Positions 1 to 6,655 are shown, counted from the first letter of the stretch. The stretch: DNA of 25,191 bases from CAZNLL01 sp964573885 (GCA_964573885.1 CAZNLL010000046.1:1-25191), one strand, 5' to 3'. The notes: a model not told the origin generated them from the sequence alone. Numbers and translations: made by a program.

Positions 1-121
1 CAGTCTCTTGGCCCGGTTTACCTTCATGCCTCTCAACAATGGTGGCCAGATCACCTTTATGAAGCCCGTGCTCAGGGAGATCCTCTGCCAATGATACACG
101 TGTAAAAAGTTTGTATGCCAT
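1..121 (-). CDS. DUF4926-like small protein, 3' end outside window
   Basis: The gene runs off the left edge; about 40 N-terminal residues are visible, beginning MAYKLFTRVSLAEDLPEHGL and continuing with HKGDLATIVERH. This short beta-rich opening, with a Gly-Asp-x-Ala-Thr-Ile-Val motif, resembles small DUF4926 proteins. Their role is unknown, although they are often found beside DUF6883 proteins or toxins. The ATG lies 2 bases after the stop of the upstream DUF6883 gene, and a strong AAGGAGG sits inside the end of that gene, so the two are very likely translationally coupled. The family name comes from memory of the pattern; the start is well supported. Confidence 0.6.
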   Translation of the reverse strand, partial: MAYKLFTRVSLAEDLPEHGLHKGDLATIVERHEGKPGQET

Positions 122-123
122 AG

Positions 124-453
124 TTATCCCTCCTTGTCCGGAAACAGGATGATAGACTTTGTGTGTCCTGAGGCGTGCTCCGTCATCCAGACGGTGATGA
201 TCTTTAGGGAATCACCAGTCGGTCCCATGAGTTTTCCCCGTATTCTGAACAGCTTGCCATAAGCCGTTTTTCGCATTAATTCAGCCTCGACCGGCAATAT
301 CTGGGTGCGAATATCTTCCAATAACCGCTGCCAATTGTCCATTGAGTAACCTGCCCGGGCCAGGAATTGAGATTTGTCGTTGTCGGGCTGCCACTTTAGA
401 AGATAATTGGTGATCTTTTCACGCGTGATGATGGAGTTTCTGTGGAGCTTCAA
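124..453 (-). CDS. DUF6883 domain protein
   Basis: A 109-residue protein with no signal peptide or membrane segment. The C-terminal half has the pattern 'FRIRGKLMGPTGDSLKIITVW', a Gly-Pro-x-Gly turn followed by an alternating hydrophobic strand ending in Trp, typical of DUF6883. That family is small and uncharacterised, and often lies next to DUF4926, as here. The start is a TTG with GAGGT 7 bases upstream; there is no in-frame ATG further up. Together with the DUF4926 gene it forms a two-gene operon. Some such pairs are suspected toxin-antitoxin-like modules, but nothing in the sequence proves this. Confidence 0.65.
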   Translation of the reverse strand: MKLHRNSIITREKITNYLLKWQPDNDKSQFLARAGYSMDNWQRLLEDIRTQILPVEAELMRKTAYGKLFRIRGKLMGPTGDSLKIITVWMTEHASGHTKSIILFPDKEG

Positions 454-550
454 AACTTTACCTCATTGATCACTCTCGGGGAGAATATAAGGCTTTGACT
501 TGGACGAATAACTGTTCGCACCGGCTTTTCTTGCCTCTTTCACGGGATTT

Positions 551-636
551 GATCGGTACGGGGTCATCAGCAGACTGCCGGTCGGGATGTAATTACCCCG
601 GGGCTTGGGCGTCAAGACAACGGGCAGAACCGTTCA
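551..636. repeat. degenerate third copy of the 475-bp direct repeat
   Basis: This stretch aligns with 3082-3165 of the long repeat. The best part is CCCGGGGCTTGGGCGTCAA, with one mismatch to repeat A, followed by a shared AGAACCGTTCA-like end. Similarity stops at about 636, inside the broken PglY-like reading frame. The rest of 454-611 contains no gene I can support. Confidence 0.45.
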
Positions 637-776
637 AAGGCCCGGCGGTGAAACCGGGTAGGCCGGTACATGGCCATCCGTTCGGCATTCTCCTGGGCCT
701 CGGCATAGGCGCTTTTCAGCTCCACGAAGTTGGCATAACCGGTCTTGAGCTTGACGATTTCAGAGATCTTGCTCAT
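612..776 (-). pseudogene. N-terminal remnant of a PglY-like (DUF6079) ATPase
   Basis: An ATG 3 bases after the DUF1016 stop opens a frame of 54 codons beginning MSKISEIVKLKTGYANFVEL, then KSAYAEAQENAERMAMYRPT, then HRRAFERF, before it ends at TGA. This matches my recollection of the first 50 residues of large DUF6079/PglY-type ATPases of BREX-like phage-defence loci, which continue into a Walker A P-loop. Here nothing follows: the frame leaves the family after about residue 50, where the degenerate repeat copy (551-636) begins. The whole ATPase and everything downstream has been lost. The assignment rests on the N-terminal pattern only. Confidence 0.5.
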
Positions 777-779
777 GGC

Positions 780-1934
780 TCACTCCATGGTGGAATTATC
801 TGCATTTTTCTGCCTTTCCTCTATCAACCGTCTTTCCCGCCTGAGCTCTTGTTCAAGCTCCTCTTCAGTAGGAAGATAGAGGATATACTTTGAGGCGAAG
901 AGCTGCTTGTTTTGATCCAGTACGGAATAGCGTGCGATGGCCTCATTTTTTTGGGAACAGAGGATCAACCCGATGGTCGGATTATCCCCCTCTATTTTTG
1001 CATGCTCTTCGTACATACGCACGTAACCGTCCATCTGCCCTATATCCTGATGCGTCAACTTACCGAGTTTGAGGTCTATCAGCACAAAACACTTGAGGAT
1101 ATAATTGTAAAATACCAGATCCACATAGAAGTCCTCATCCTCAAACCGCATCCGCTTCTGCCTGGCCACAAAGGAAAAGCCTTTGCCGAGTTCAAGCAAA
1201 AACTCCTGCAACCTATCAATAATGGCCTGTTCAATCGTGGATTCCCTCAGCCCCGGATAGTCTTTAAGGTTCAGAAATTCAAGGACATACGGGTCCCGTA
1301 TAAAATCTTCCGGCTCAGCCTGCGCCAGTTTCTCCGAAGCTTCCCGCTTGACCGGGTCCTTTTCTGCACTGGCCAGGAGCCGCTCATAATACAGTGTCGA
1401 AATCTGCCGGTCCAATTGGCGTGTAGACCAGTTCTGATCAGCCGCCTCATTCATATACCATTCACGTGCCTGGTCGTCTTCAACCCGGAGCAGCAACCGG
1501 TAATGTGTCCAGCTCAATTCAGGGCGTATTGACGTATAAACCTTTTCAGCACCAGAGAACCCATGTCTTTCAATGGGTCCGGAACGCGGTGCGTTCCCTT
1601 TTTGGGGATCGTGAGATTCGGCACGCAGTGCGTCCCGTTTTGAAAAGGTTAAGAAAAATTGACGCATGTACCTTAAATTCCTAACCGTATATCCTTTTCC
1701 GAACTCCGATGTCAGCCGATTTGAAACGCCCTGCAGAACAGCCTTACCATACTCAGCTCTTTCTTCCCCCTTTTGTTCATTTTCGATGATCAAACGACCG
1801 ATCTGCCAGTAGGCCTGCACCATGGCGAAATTAACGGCCCGGTAGGCCGAAGACCGCGCCTTTTCCAGAACGGCGCGTATTTCTTCATAAAGCATATCGA
1901 CTTTTGTCAACTGCTCTTTGCTTTCTTTCATCAT
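780..1934 (-). CDS. DUF1016 family PD-(D/E)XK nuclease (YhcG-like)
   Basis: A 384-residue protein of the DUF1016/YhcG family. The N-terminal helical domain (about 1-190) carries the family signature 'VRNLRYMRQFFLTF' and 'ELSWTHYRLLLRV' (139-151). The C-terminal nuclease domain (about 205-350) has candidate catalytic residues Asp272 in FYVDLVFYN and Asp287-x-Lys289 in LIDLKLGKL. Family members occur beside restriction-modification and BREX-like genes and are presumed DNA nucleases. The gene starts (ATGATG) 3 bases after the stop of a methyltransferase remnant, and a PglY-like remnant starts 3 bases after its own stop, so it was the middle of an operon. Residues about 98-127 look like an in-frame insertion containing two near-identical palindromes. 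The frame is otherwise intact, so the enzyme may still be made. Confidence 0.9.
   Translation of the reverse strand: MMKESKEQLTKVDMLYEEIRAVLEKARSSAYRAVNFAMVQAYWQIGRLIIENEQKGEERAEYGKAVLQGVSNRLTSEFGKGYTVRNLRYMRQFFLTFSKRDALRAESHDPQKGNAPRSGPIERHGFSGAEKVYTSIRPELSWTHYRLLLRVEDDQAREWYMNEAADQNWSTRQLDRQISTLYYERLLASAEKDPVKREASEKLAQAEPEDFIRDPYVLEFLNLKDYPGLRESTIEQAIIDRLQEFLLELGKGFSFVARQKRMRFEDEDFYVDLVFYNYILKCFVLIDLKLGKLTHQDIGQMDGYVRMYEEHAKIEGDNPTIGLILCSQKNEAIARYSVLDQNKQLFASKYILYLPTEEELEQELRRERRLIEERQKNADNSTME
1581..1636. repeat. paired 17-bp palindromes inside the DUF1016 gene
   Basis: GGAACGCGGTGCGTTCC at 1581-1597 and GGCACGCAGTGCGTCCC at 1620-1636 are variants of one palindromic motif, 39 bases apart in phase. 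The first has perfect 7-base arms. They encode a low-complexity stretch (about residues 100-119) that I do not expect in DUF1016 proteins. This looks like a REP-like or ORF-embedded palindromic element. Confidence 0.6.
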
Positions 1935-1937
1935 TCA

Positions 1938-2471
1938 TCATCCCGCATTCAGAACTTTACCGATTCTGTCGCACTCCTCCAAGCACTTCCGCTTGCTCAT
2001 GAACTCGCCAAAGGCCTTTTCCTCCTTTTTCCTGAGCACGGGGAAGGTGTCCAGGATGTACGCGAAATCCTCCCGGGACAGGCCGTAAAGATGGGCCACA
2101 TAGGCGTCGATATCGGCCCGGAGCTGGGCCCGGTCCCCGGTATCCCGGCGGTCGGGCAGCCGGTCATGGACCCCGCAATGCGGTCCCCACTCAGGGGTCA
2201 GAGTCGGGGCCTCATCCCGCAGGCGCTTTCGGATCTCCTGCTCATGGGCCGGGCCGTAGGTATTGATGGCGGGGGAAGGGGAGTACCAGAAGTGGGGAGA
2301 TTGCCAGTTTGCCACGAATGTCTCTCCCCATAGCGATCCAAACAAGTCGCTGCTGCAAAGAAGCCTAACTGCACGTGCTGAAACCGGGGCGAAAAAATTT
2401 TTGCTTACCAAACCAGAAGCTTGCGGTACAGGCAGTGTTTTCATGTAGAAAAAACTCATGTGGTTTGTCAC
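1938..2471 (-). pseudogene. C-terminal remnant of a large adenine-specific DNA methyltransferase
   Basis: From about 2280 down to 1938 the frame encodes a tail with the motif AQLRADIDAYVAHLYGL, then SREDFAYILDTFPVLRKKEE and FGEFMSKRKCLEECDRIG. This is the usual C-terminus of long Eco57I/PglX-like N6-adenine DNA methyltransferases. The catalytic domain (NPPY motif, SAM-binding loop) is absent, because the full protein would be roughly 1000 residues. The upstream part of the frame (about 2280-2471) does not resemble the family and probably belongs to the junction. The tail is 3 bases from the DUF1016 gene, as expected for an original methyltransferase-nuclease-ATPase operon. An IS200-like element lies immediately upstream. 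Confidence 0.6.
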
Positions 2472-2487
2472 TTTCTTGCGAATAAAC

Positions 2488-2512
2488 TACCCCGCCGCAA
2501 GCGGACGGGGTA
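2488..2512. repeat. left subterminal hairpin of the IS200-like element
   Basis: TACCCCG/CGGGGTA arms enclose CCGCAAGCGG, with one bulged A. The core matches the hairpin on the other side of the transposase gene. Confidence 0.65.
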
Positions 2513-2956
2513 TTAAAAGAGGGACAATTGCCGATCTTCGTACAGCTTTTTATAGGCTTTCCCTTGCCTTTTTACATATTGCCCAATGGTTTCCTCGTCG
2601 CCATGACGACCAACGGTGCTGGCAAAATATCCGTCTGTCCAGAATTCTCCTCCCCACAATTGCTTCTTGACGTGGGGGCATCGCTTGAAAATTTCTCTTG
2701 CAGTAAGGCTCTTTATCATCGTTACAAGTTTGGTGACGCTGTAGCGCGGAATGGATTGCACCAGAAAATGCACATGATCGTTGTCAGTTCCGATTTCCAT
2801 AAATTTTAACTCATGGCGCTTTTCTATTTCCAAACAAATCTCCTTCAACTCACTATCTACATGCTCATCAAAGACGACCCGTCTGTATTTGGCGGGAAAT
2901 ACCAAATGATAGATCAGAACCGTCACATTGTAACTTTTATGTATGTATTCGCTCAC
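2513..2956 (-). CDS. tnpA: IS200/IS605-family Y1 transposase TnpA
   Basis: A 147-residue HUH-type single-strand transposase, the usual length for the family. The metal-binding HUH motif is His61-Val-His63 (DNDHVHFLVQ) and the catalytic tyrosine is most likely Tyr127 in the helix ETIGQYVKRQ. Further family signatures are YHLVFPAKYRR near the N-terminus and LWGGEFWTDGYFASTVG (100-116). The start is a GTG; no clear Shine-Dalgarno site precedes it, which is common for these poorly translated transposases. The reading frame is intact, so the element may still be active. Confidence 0.9.
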   Translation of the reverse strand: MSEYIHKSYNVTVLIYHLVFPAKYRRVVFDEHVDSELKEICLEIEKRHELKFMEIGTDNDHVHFLVQSIPRYSVTKLVTMIKSLTAREIFKRCPHVKKQLWGGEFWTDGYFASTVGRHGDEETIGQYVKRQGKAYKKLYEDRQLSLF

Positions 2957-2968
2957 ATAGCAATTTTA

Positions 2969-2982
2969 CGCCGCAAGCGGCG
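2969..2982. repeat. right subterminal hairpin of the IS200-like element
   Basis: CGCCGCAAGCGGCG, a hairpin with perfect 6-base arms (CGCCGC/GCGGCG) and an AA loop. It shares its core with 2492-2504. A second small hairpin, GGGG-AATTCAA-CCCC, follows directly. Confidence 0.65.
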
Positions 2983-3013
2983 GGGAATTCAACCCCAAAG
3001 GATTAAATTTAAT

Positions 3014-3489
3014 AGAAAAAGGCATTTTCAAAAGGCTTCTGGAACCCTTCCTTTGTTGTGCTCAGCCCGCTTTACAGGGTCCGGTCCGTATGTCGTCATC
3101 AGCGCAGTGGCATCGGAAAGTGTTCTCCCGGGGCGTGGGCGTCAAAAATGAGGCGGAACCGTTCACCATGGGAACCCTGGTGATTTTGCGTGAATGATTG
3201 GATCTCCCGGCGGAAAGACCGCCTCTCCGTCAGCAGGAGGCGGGTGGAAAACCCGATGATGTCAGTTAACTATCTTGTTTTCATTGGCTTTTTCCTTTCC
3301 TTTTGCGTTGGTAAATGTTAGGGTTTTTTTAAGAAAGACGAAGGCCGTGGGCACAGGCCGGGCACATCTTCCACAAGAAAAATCAACGCCCTACGGGGCT
3401 GCTGCTATAATGGAGTCGGCATAAACCAGGGGGAATTCGTGGTCGAAGGCGTGCGTGCCGCATTTCATCAGAAATTTGTCAAGCCGGGC
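3014..3489. repeat. long direct repeat, copy A
   Basis: This stretch begins AGAAAAAGGC, ends GCCGGGC, and is nearly identical by eye to 5801-6273 in the same orientation, with scattered substitutions and small indels. It explains most of the gene-free stretch 2996-3535. It contains what looks like the degraded 3' end of a gene (a short frame ending TLVILRE at 3195), a GC-rich hairpin (CCGCCTC/GAGGCGG near 3209-3233), an AT-rich possible promoter region and the first 20 codons of a small gene. In this copy that gene (GTG 3440) stops at a TAG soon after the repeat ends. The small frame is fuller in copy B. Confidence 0.85.
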
Positions 3490-3535
3490 TGGTGGGAGTA
3501 GATATTTTGTAACCTGATTAACCGGAGGCTATGCC

Positions 3536-3784
3536 ATGAGAGCCGTTGAAACCGAAATAAAAGTATTACCGGACGGATCGGGAGTTGTGAACACGGGAAA
3601 ACAATTGAAACCCGGCCTGCATAAGATCCTGATCATTGCCGATGAAAGCGCTGTACCCGAAGAAGATAAGGCAAAGAAAGAAATGAAAAAGGCTTTTTTG
3701 GACCTGAAGCCGATTCGCCTTCAAGGATGGCCGAAAGATTCAACTTTCCGCAGAGAGGAGATCTACGATGACGACGGACGTTGA
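3536..3784 (+). CDS. VapB-like antitoxin
   Basis: An 82-residue protein directly upstream of, and overlapping by 17 bases, a PIN-domain toxin remnant; this is the classic VapBC layout. The N-terminus (TEIKVLPDGSGVVNTGKQLK) fits a small beta-strand DNA-binding opening, and the C-terminal half is charged and helical, with EEDKAKKEMKKAFLDLKP probably gripping the toxin. GGAGG lies 7 bases before the ATG. Antitoxins of this type normally bind the toxin and repress their own operon. The antitoxin frame is whole although its toxin is not. The exact antitoxin family is not recognised with certainty. Confidence 0.65.
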   Translation: MRAVETEIKVLPDGSGVVNTGKQLKPGLHKILIIADESAVPEEDKAKKEMKKAFLDLKPIRLQGWPKDSTFRREEIYDDDGR

Positions 3785-4055
3785 ACCCATCTTCATCGAT
3801 ACGAATATCCTCATCTATGCCACGAATGACGAATCGCCATTTCAGGAAAAGGCGACCGGCCTGCTCAATCAGTTAATAGCCAGGGGAATAGAATGCGCCA
3901 TTTGCCCGCAAATCATTCGTGAATACCTGGTGGTCTTCACCCGTGGAGAGTCGCCGGATAAGACGGCACGATCCGTTTATGGGTGGTTAGACAAGGAGAT
4001 GCAAGATGCTAAAAAGATTGTATGCGAACAATTATCGCTGTCTAGTGAATTTTGA
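3768..4055 (+). pseudogene. VapC-type PIN-domain toxin, C-terminal half missing
   Basis: The first 77 or so residues are a normal VapC opening: FIDTNILIYA with catalytic Asp11, and CPQIIREYLVV with Glu52. Family members have about 130-140 residues and carry two further acidic residues in the second half, which are absent. After YGWLDKEM the frame runs into the start region of the downstream ATPase gene and ends at residue 95 in a different frame of that gene. The protein should lack ribonuclease activity. A deletion fused the toxin gene to the ATPase leader, so the last vapC codons (Asp-Lys-Glu, containing AAGGAG) now act as the ATPase ribosome-binding site. Confidence 0.75.
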
Positions 4056-5112
4056 ACTTAATTTTGAAGAATTGACCTTGCTGGTGGGGCCGAACGGCGG
4101 CGGCAAATCCACACTATTTGATCTCCTTTACAGAATTCGCCATTTGATAGTGGACAATGCCAAGATCAGCTCGGTATTCCCTCCCGAAGATCTCACCGCT
4201 TGGATCAATAATTTTGAGCAGACATTCGAGATGGATGTGCAGGGGGATGCGGGGCTGTTTTCCTACAAATTGGTTGTCTCCCACAATCCGGATATCAAGA
4301 AGCAGCGGATCGAGCAGGAGTACTTGCTTTTAGATGGGAAGCCATTATTTGAGTTTAAGGAAGGAGAGGTGCAGCTCTACCACGACGATCATCAGCCCGG
4401 ACCCAAGTACTCCTTTGACTGGACCATTTCGGGCCTGGCGACAATTGCGCCCAGGCATGATAATACGAAACTGACATATTTTAAGGATTGGACTGAAAAA
4501 CTTTTCATACTCAGCCTACGGCCAACAGGCATGACCTCTGAGACTGAAGAGGAATCGGATTGGCTTAACCGTGATGGTGCCAACTTTGCTTCATGGTATC
4601 GGTATATTTCACAAGAACATCAGGACAAGATATTTCAGCTAACCGAACAACTACGGGACACTGTTCCCGGTTTTCATGCCTTCAAGCTGGAACAGGCCGG
4701 AAAACACAGGGTACTCAAGGTTGGATTTGCAGGCGAAGGTGATATCAGTTCTCCCATTTATTTTGAATTCGAGCAGCTTTCCGATGGACAGCGCATTATA
4801 ATTGTCCTTTACGCGCTTCTGCTTGGTTTGCAGGACCTGGGCCACTCTGTCTTCATTGATGAACCCGAAAATTACCTCGCCCTGCCCGAAATCCAGCCGT
4901 GGCTCATGGAGATAAATGATGCCTGCGGCGAAGGCTTTCCTCAGGCGGTTCTCATCAGTCATCATCCCGAGTTGATTGATTATTTGGGGCCGGAATGCGG
5001 CAAATGGATTGAACGCGATCCCCTTGGACCCACACGCGTCAAGAAGCTACCCGACCGTATCGATGACGGGCTGAAGCTTTCCGAACAAATTGCCAGGGGG
5101 TGGACCGAATGA
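4006..5112 (+). CDS. AAA family ATPase (AAA_21/ABC-ATPase type), defence-like
   Basis: A 368-residue soluble ATPase related to RecF/SMC/OLD-type ABC ATPases. Walker A is GPNGGGKST (28-36); the signature-like LSDGQR is at 258-263; Walker B is VFIDEPEN with Asp285-Glu286; the switch histidine region is LISHHPE (316-322). The short insert between Walker A and the signature lacks a long coiled coil. AAGGAG, 7 bases before the ATG, lies within the vapC remnant. The stop overlaps the start of a TOPRIM-like gene (ATGA), so the two form a coupled pair. ATPase plus small nuclease-like pairs of this layout occur in phage-defence systems such as PARIS, OLD/Gabija and Septu. This pair matches none that I can name with confidence. 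The frame is intact. Confidence 0.85.
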   Translation: MLKRLYANNYRCLVNFELNFEELTLLVGPNGGGKSTLFDLLYRIRHLIVDNAKISSVFPPEDLTAWINNFEQTFEMDVQGDAGLFSYKLVVSHNPDIKKQRIEQEYLLLDGKPLFEFKEGEVQLYHDDHQPGPKYSFDWTISGLATIAPRHDNTKLTYFKDWTEKLFILSLRPTGMTSETEEESDWLNRDGANFASWYRYISQEHQDKIFQLTEQLRDTVPGFHAFKLEQAGKHRVLKVGFAGEGDISSPIYFEFEQLSDGQRIIIVLYALLLGLQDLGHSVFIDEPENYLALPEIQPWLMEINDACGEGFPQAVLISHHPELIDYLGPECGKWIERDPLGPTRVKKLPDRIDDGLKLSEQIARGWTE

Positions 5113-5664
5113 CTGTAAGGCGCGTAAAAATCGTTTTGCTCTGTGAGGATTCCCAACATGAAGCCTTTACACAGCGGTTTCTCAAAGGGATGGGTTGGAA
5201 TACGAGAGAGCTTCGGGTGGAGAAAAGTCCTTCTGCCAGTGGTGCTGCCGAGAAATGGGTAAGAAAGAGCTTTCCTAAAGAGCTTAGAGTGTACCGCCAA
5301 CGTAGACATAAGGCGGGTTCTGCCTTAATCGCGATGATCGATGCGGACACAAAAAGCGTTGAGGAAAAAATCAGTGAATTCCAAAATGAATGTAATATTT
5401 CTCAGGTACCGTTCAGGGCGAGTGACGAGGCTGTGAGCCATTGCAGTTCCCAAACGCAATATCGAAACCTGGATCCACTATCTGAATGGCGATCAGGTAA
5501 ATGAGGACGATGATTATCCAAAGTTGAAAAGAGAGCGAGACTGCAAGCCGGCCGTAGATAAACTGGTCAAGCTATGCACATCAACCGGCCTCTCAGAAAA
5601 TGCGCCATCTGCTTTATCATCAGCTTGCGATGAGTATAATCAAAGGATAAAACCCATCACTTGA
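5109..5664 (+). pseudogene. TOPRIM-like partner of the ATPase, broken by a one-base insertion
   Basis: The frame from the ATG overlapping the ATPase stop reads well for 109 codons, then goes out of frame and stops at 5504. Skipping one base (the A at 5436) restores an uninterrupted frame to 5664, giving a product of 184 residues. Both halves fit one TOPRIM-like protein: Glu13 in VLLCEDSQHEAF after the first strand, the Asp-x-Asp pair Asp78/Asp80 in LIAMIDADTKS, and VPKRNIETWIHYL just after the repaired site. TOPRIM folds bind metal through one Glu and a DxD pair and cut or rejoin nucleic acid; AriB of PARIS and OLD nucleases are defence examples. The frameshift could be real inactivation, a sequencing error or, less likely, programmed. 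The TOPRIM call rests on motif spacing. Confidence 0.6.
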
Positions 5665-5686
5665 AGGCGTTTAAGATGAATTTTCA

Positions 5687-5779
5687 TCACCCTTCCAAGC
5701 GGGCCACACCGAAATCCGCGTCCCTTATGGTCACCAGATAGCCCTGTTTTGGGTTCTCCGGGATATTATTGGCTCCCAT
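5687..5779 (-). pseudogene. short fragment, possibly the tail of a PIN-like toxin
   Basis: A 30-codon frame contains NIPENPKQGYLVTIRDADFG and ends shortly after. The 'LVTIRDxDFG' pattern resembles the region around the last acidic residues of PIN-like (DUF5615) toxins. It is too short for a firm call. The region around it (5665-5800) holds nothing else I can support. Confidence 0.2.
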
Positions 5780-5800
5780 GAATAACCCATTGGATGTAAA

Positions 5801-6273
5801 AGAAAAAGGCATTTTTCAAAAGGCTTCTGGAACCCTTCCTTTGTTGTGCTCAGCCCGCTTCACAGGGGCCGGTCCGTACGTCGTCATCGGCGCAGTGACA
5901 TCGGAAAGTAGTTCCCCCGGCTGGGCGTCAAAAATGAGGGAGGAATCGTTTACCATGGAAACACTGGTGATTTTGCGTGAATGATTGGATCTCCCCGCGG
6001 GAAGGCCGCCTCTCCGTCAGGAGGTGGGTGGAAAAGCCGGTGATGTCAGTTAACTATCTTGTTTTCATTGGCTTTTTTCTTCCCTTTTGCGTTGGTAAAT
6101 GTTAGGGTTTTTTTAAGAAAGACGAAGGCCGTGGGCACAGGCCGGGCACATTTTCCACAAGAGAAATCGCCGCCCTACGGGGCTGCTGCTATAATGGAGT
6201 CAGCATAAAGCAGGGGGACTTCGTGGTCGAAGGCGTGCGTGCCGCATTTCATCAGAAATTTGTCAGGCCGGGC
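5801..6273. repeat. long direct repeat, copy B
   Basis: Nearly identical by eye to 3014-3489 and in the same orientation, starting AGAAAAAGGC and ending GCCGGGC. With copy A it brackets the VapBC/ATPase/TOPRIM block (3490-5800). The small GTG-started gene that begins in the last 50 bases of the repeat continues past the repeat here for 68 codons, so copy B probably preserves the original arrangement and copy A is the recombined one. Confidence 0.85.
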
Positions 6274-6429
6274 CTTGTTGACCGTAAATGGGGCCGGTTT
6301 TACGATTTTGAAGACCGGCAGGAGGGGGACTACGTAGTGTTTATCTCTTTTGAACCGGCTTATGTAGAGTCCAAGATGAAGGAATGTGCACAATTCATTG
6401 AGCATGTCCGCCCCTTGATATTTGACTGA
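6223..6429 (+). CDS. small hypothetical protein starting inside repeat B
   Basis: A 68-residue frame from a GTG with a purine-rich GGGGG 5 bases upstream. I do not recognise it. The protein is soluble, with alternating charged and aromatic residues, an acidic DFEDRQEGDYVVFISF middle and a helical end KMKECAQFIEHVRPL. The first 17 codons are duplicated in repeat A. It may be a complete small protein or a fragment of a larger one, since the frame is open upstream through the repeat without a better start. Confidence 0.35.
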   Translation: MVEGVRAAFHQKFVRPGLVDRKWGRFYDFEDRQEGDYVVFISFEPAYVESKMKECAQFIEHVRPLIFD

Positions 6430-6533
6430 TGAGCATAACAACCATTTTGTATCCATGCCCTCCGCCTCCGCCGTTGAACCGGAACCCCTTTCTTGAAAAA
6501 AATGGGAAGAGAGTGGGGAGAGGGCAGGCCCTA

Positions 6534-6570
6534 ATAAAAAAGGACTTTCGGCAATATCCCGGAAGCCCTT
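6534..6570 (-). terminator. rho-independent terminator after the tRNA pair
   Basis: On the minus strand a 12-base stem (AAGGGCTTCCGG with CCGAAAGTCCTT; one mismatch, one G-T pair) with a 7-base loop is followed directly by TTTTTTATT. It lies just downstream of tRNA-Lys in the tRNA reading direction. Confidence 0.75.
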
Positions 6571-6579
6571 GAAATGATG

Positions 6580-6655
<76 letters not shown>

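Larger units (their letters stand above)
2487..2995 (-). mobile_element. IS200/IS605-family element (TnpA only)
   Basis: A single-gene element: a Y1 transposase with matching hairpins on both sides. The left hairpin (2488-2512) and right hairpin (2969-2982) share the core CCGCAAGCGG in the same orientation, as expected for IS200/IS605 or REP-associated transposons, which have subterminal palindromes rather than terminal inverted repeats. No accessory tnpB is present. Exact ends cannot be fixed from one copy. The element sits between the methyltransferase remnant and direct repeat A. Confidence 0.65.

Noticed and set aside
2813..3151. Plus-strand frame across the transposase 5' end and repeat A
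   Set aside because: It crosses the IS end and is antisense to tnpA, with no family pattern.
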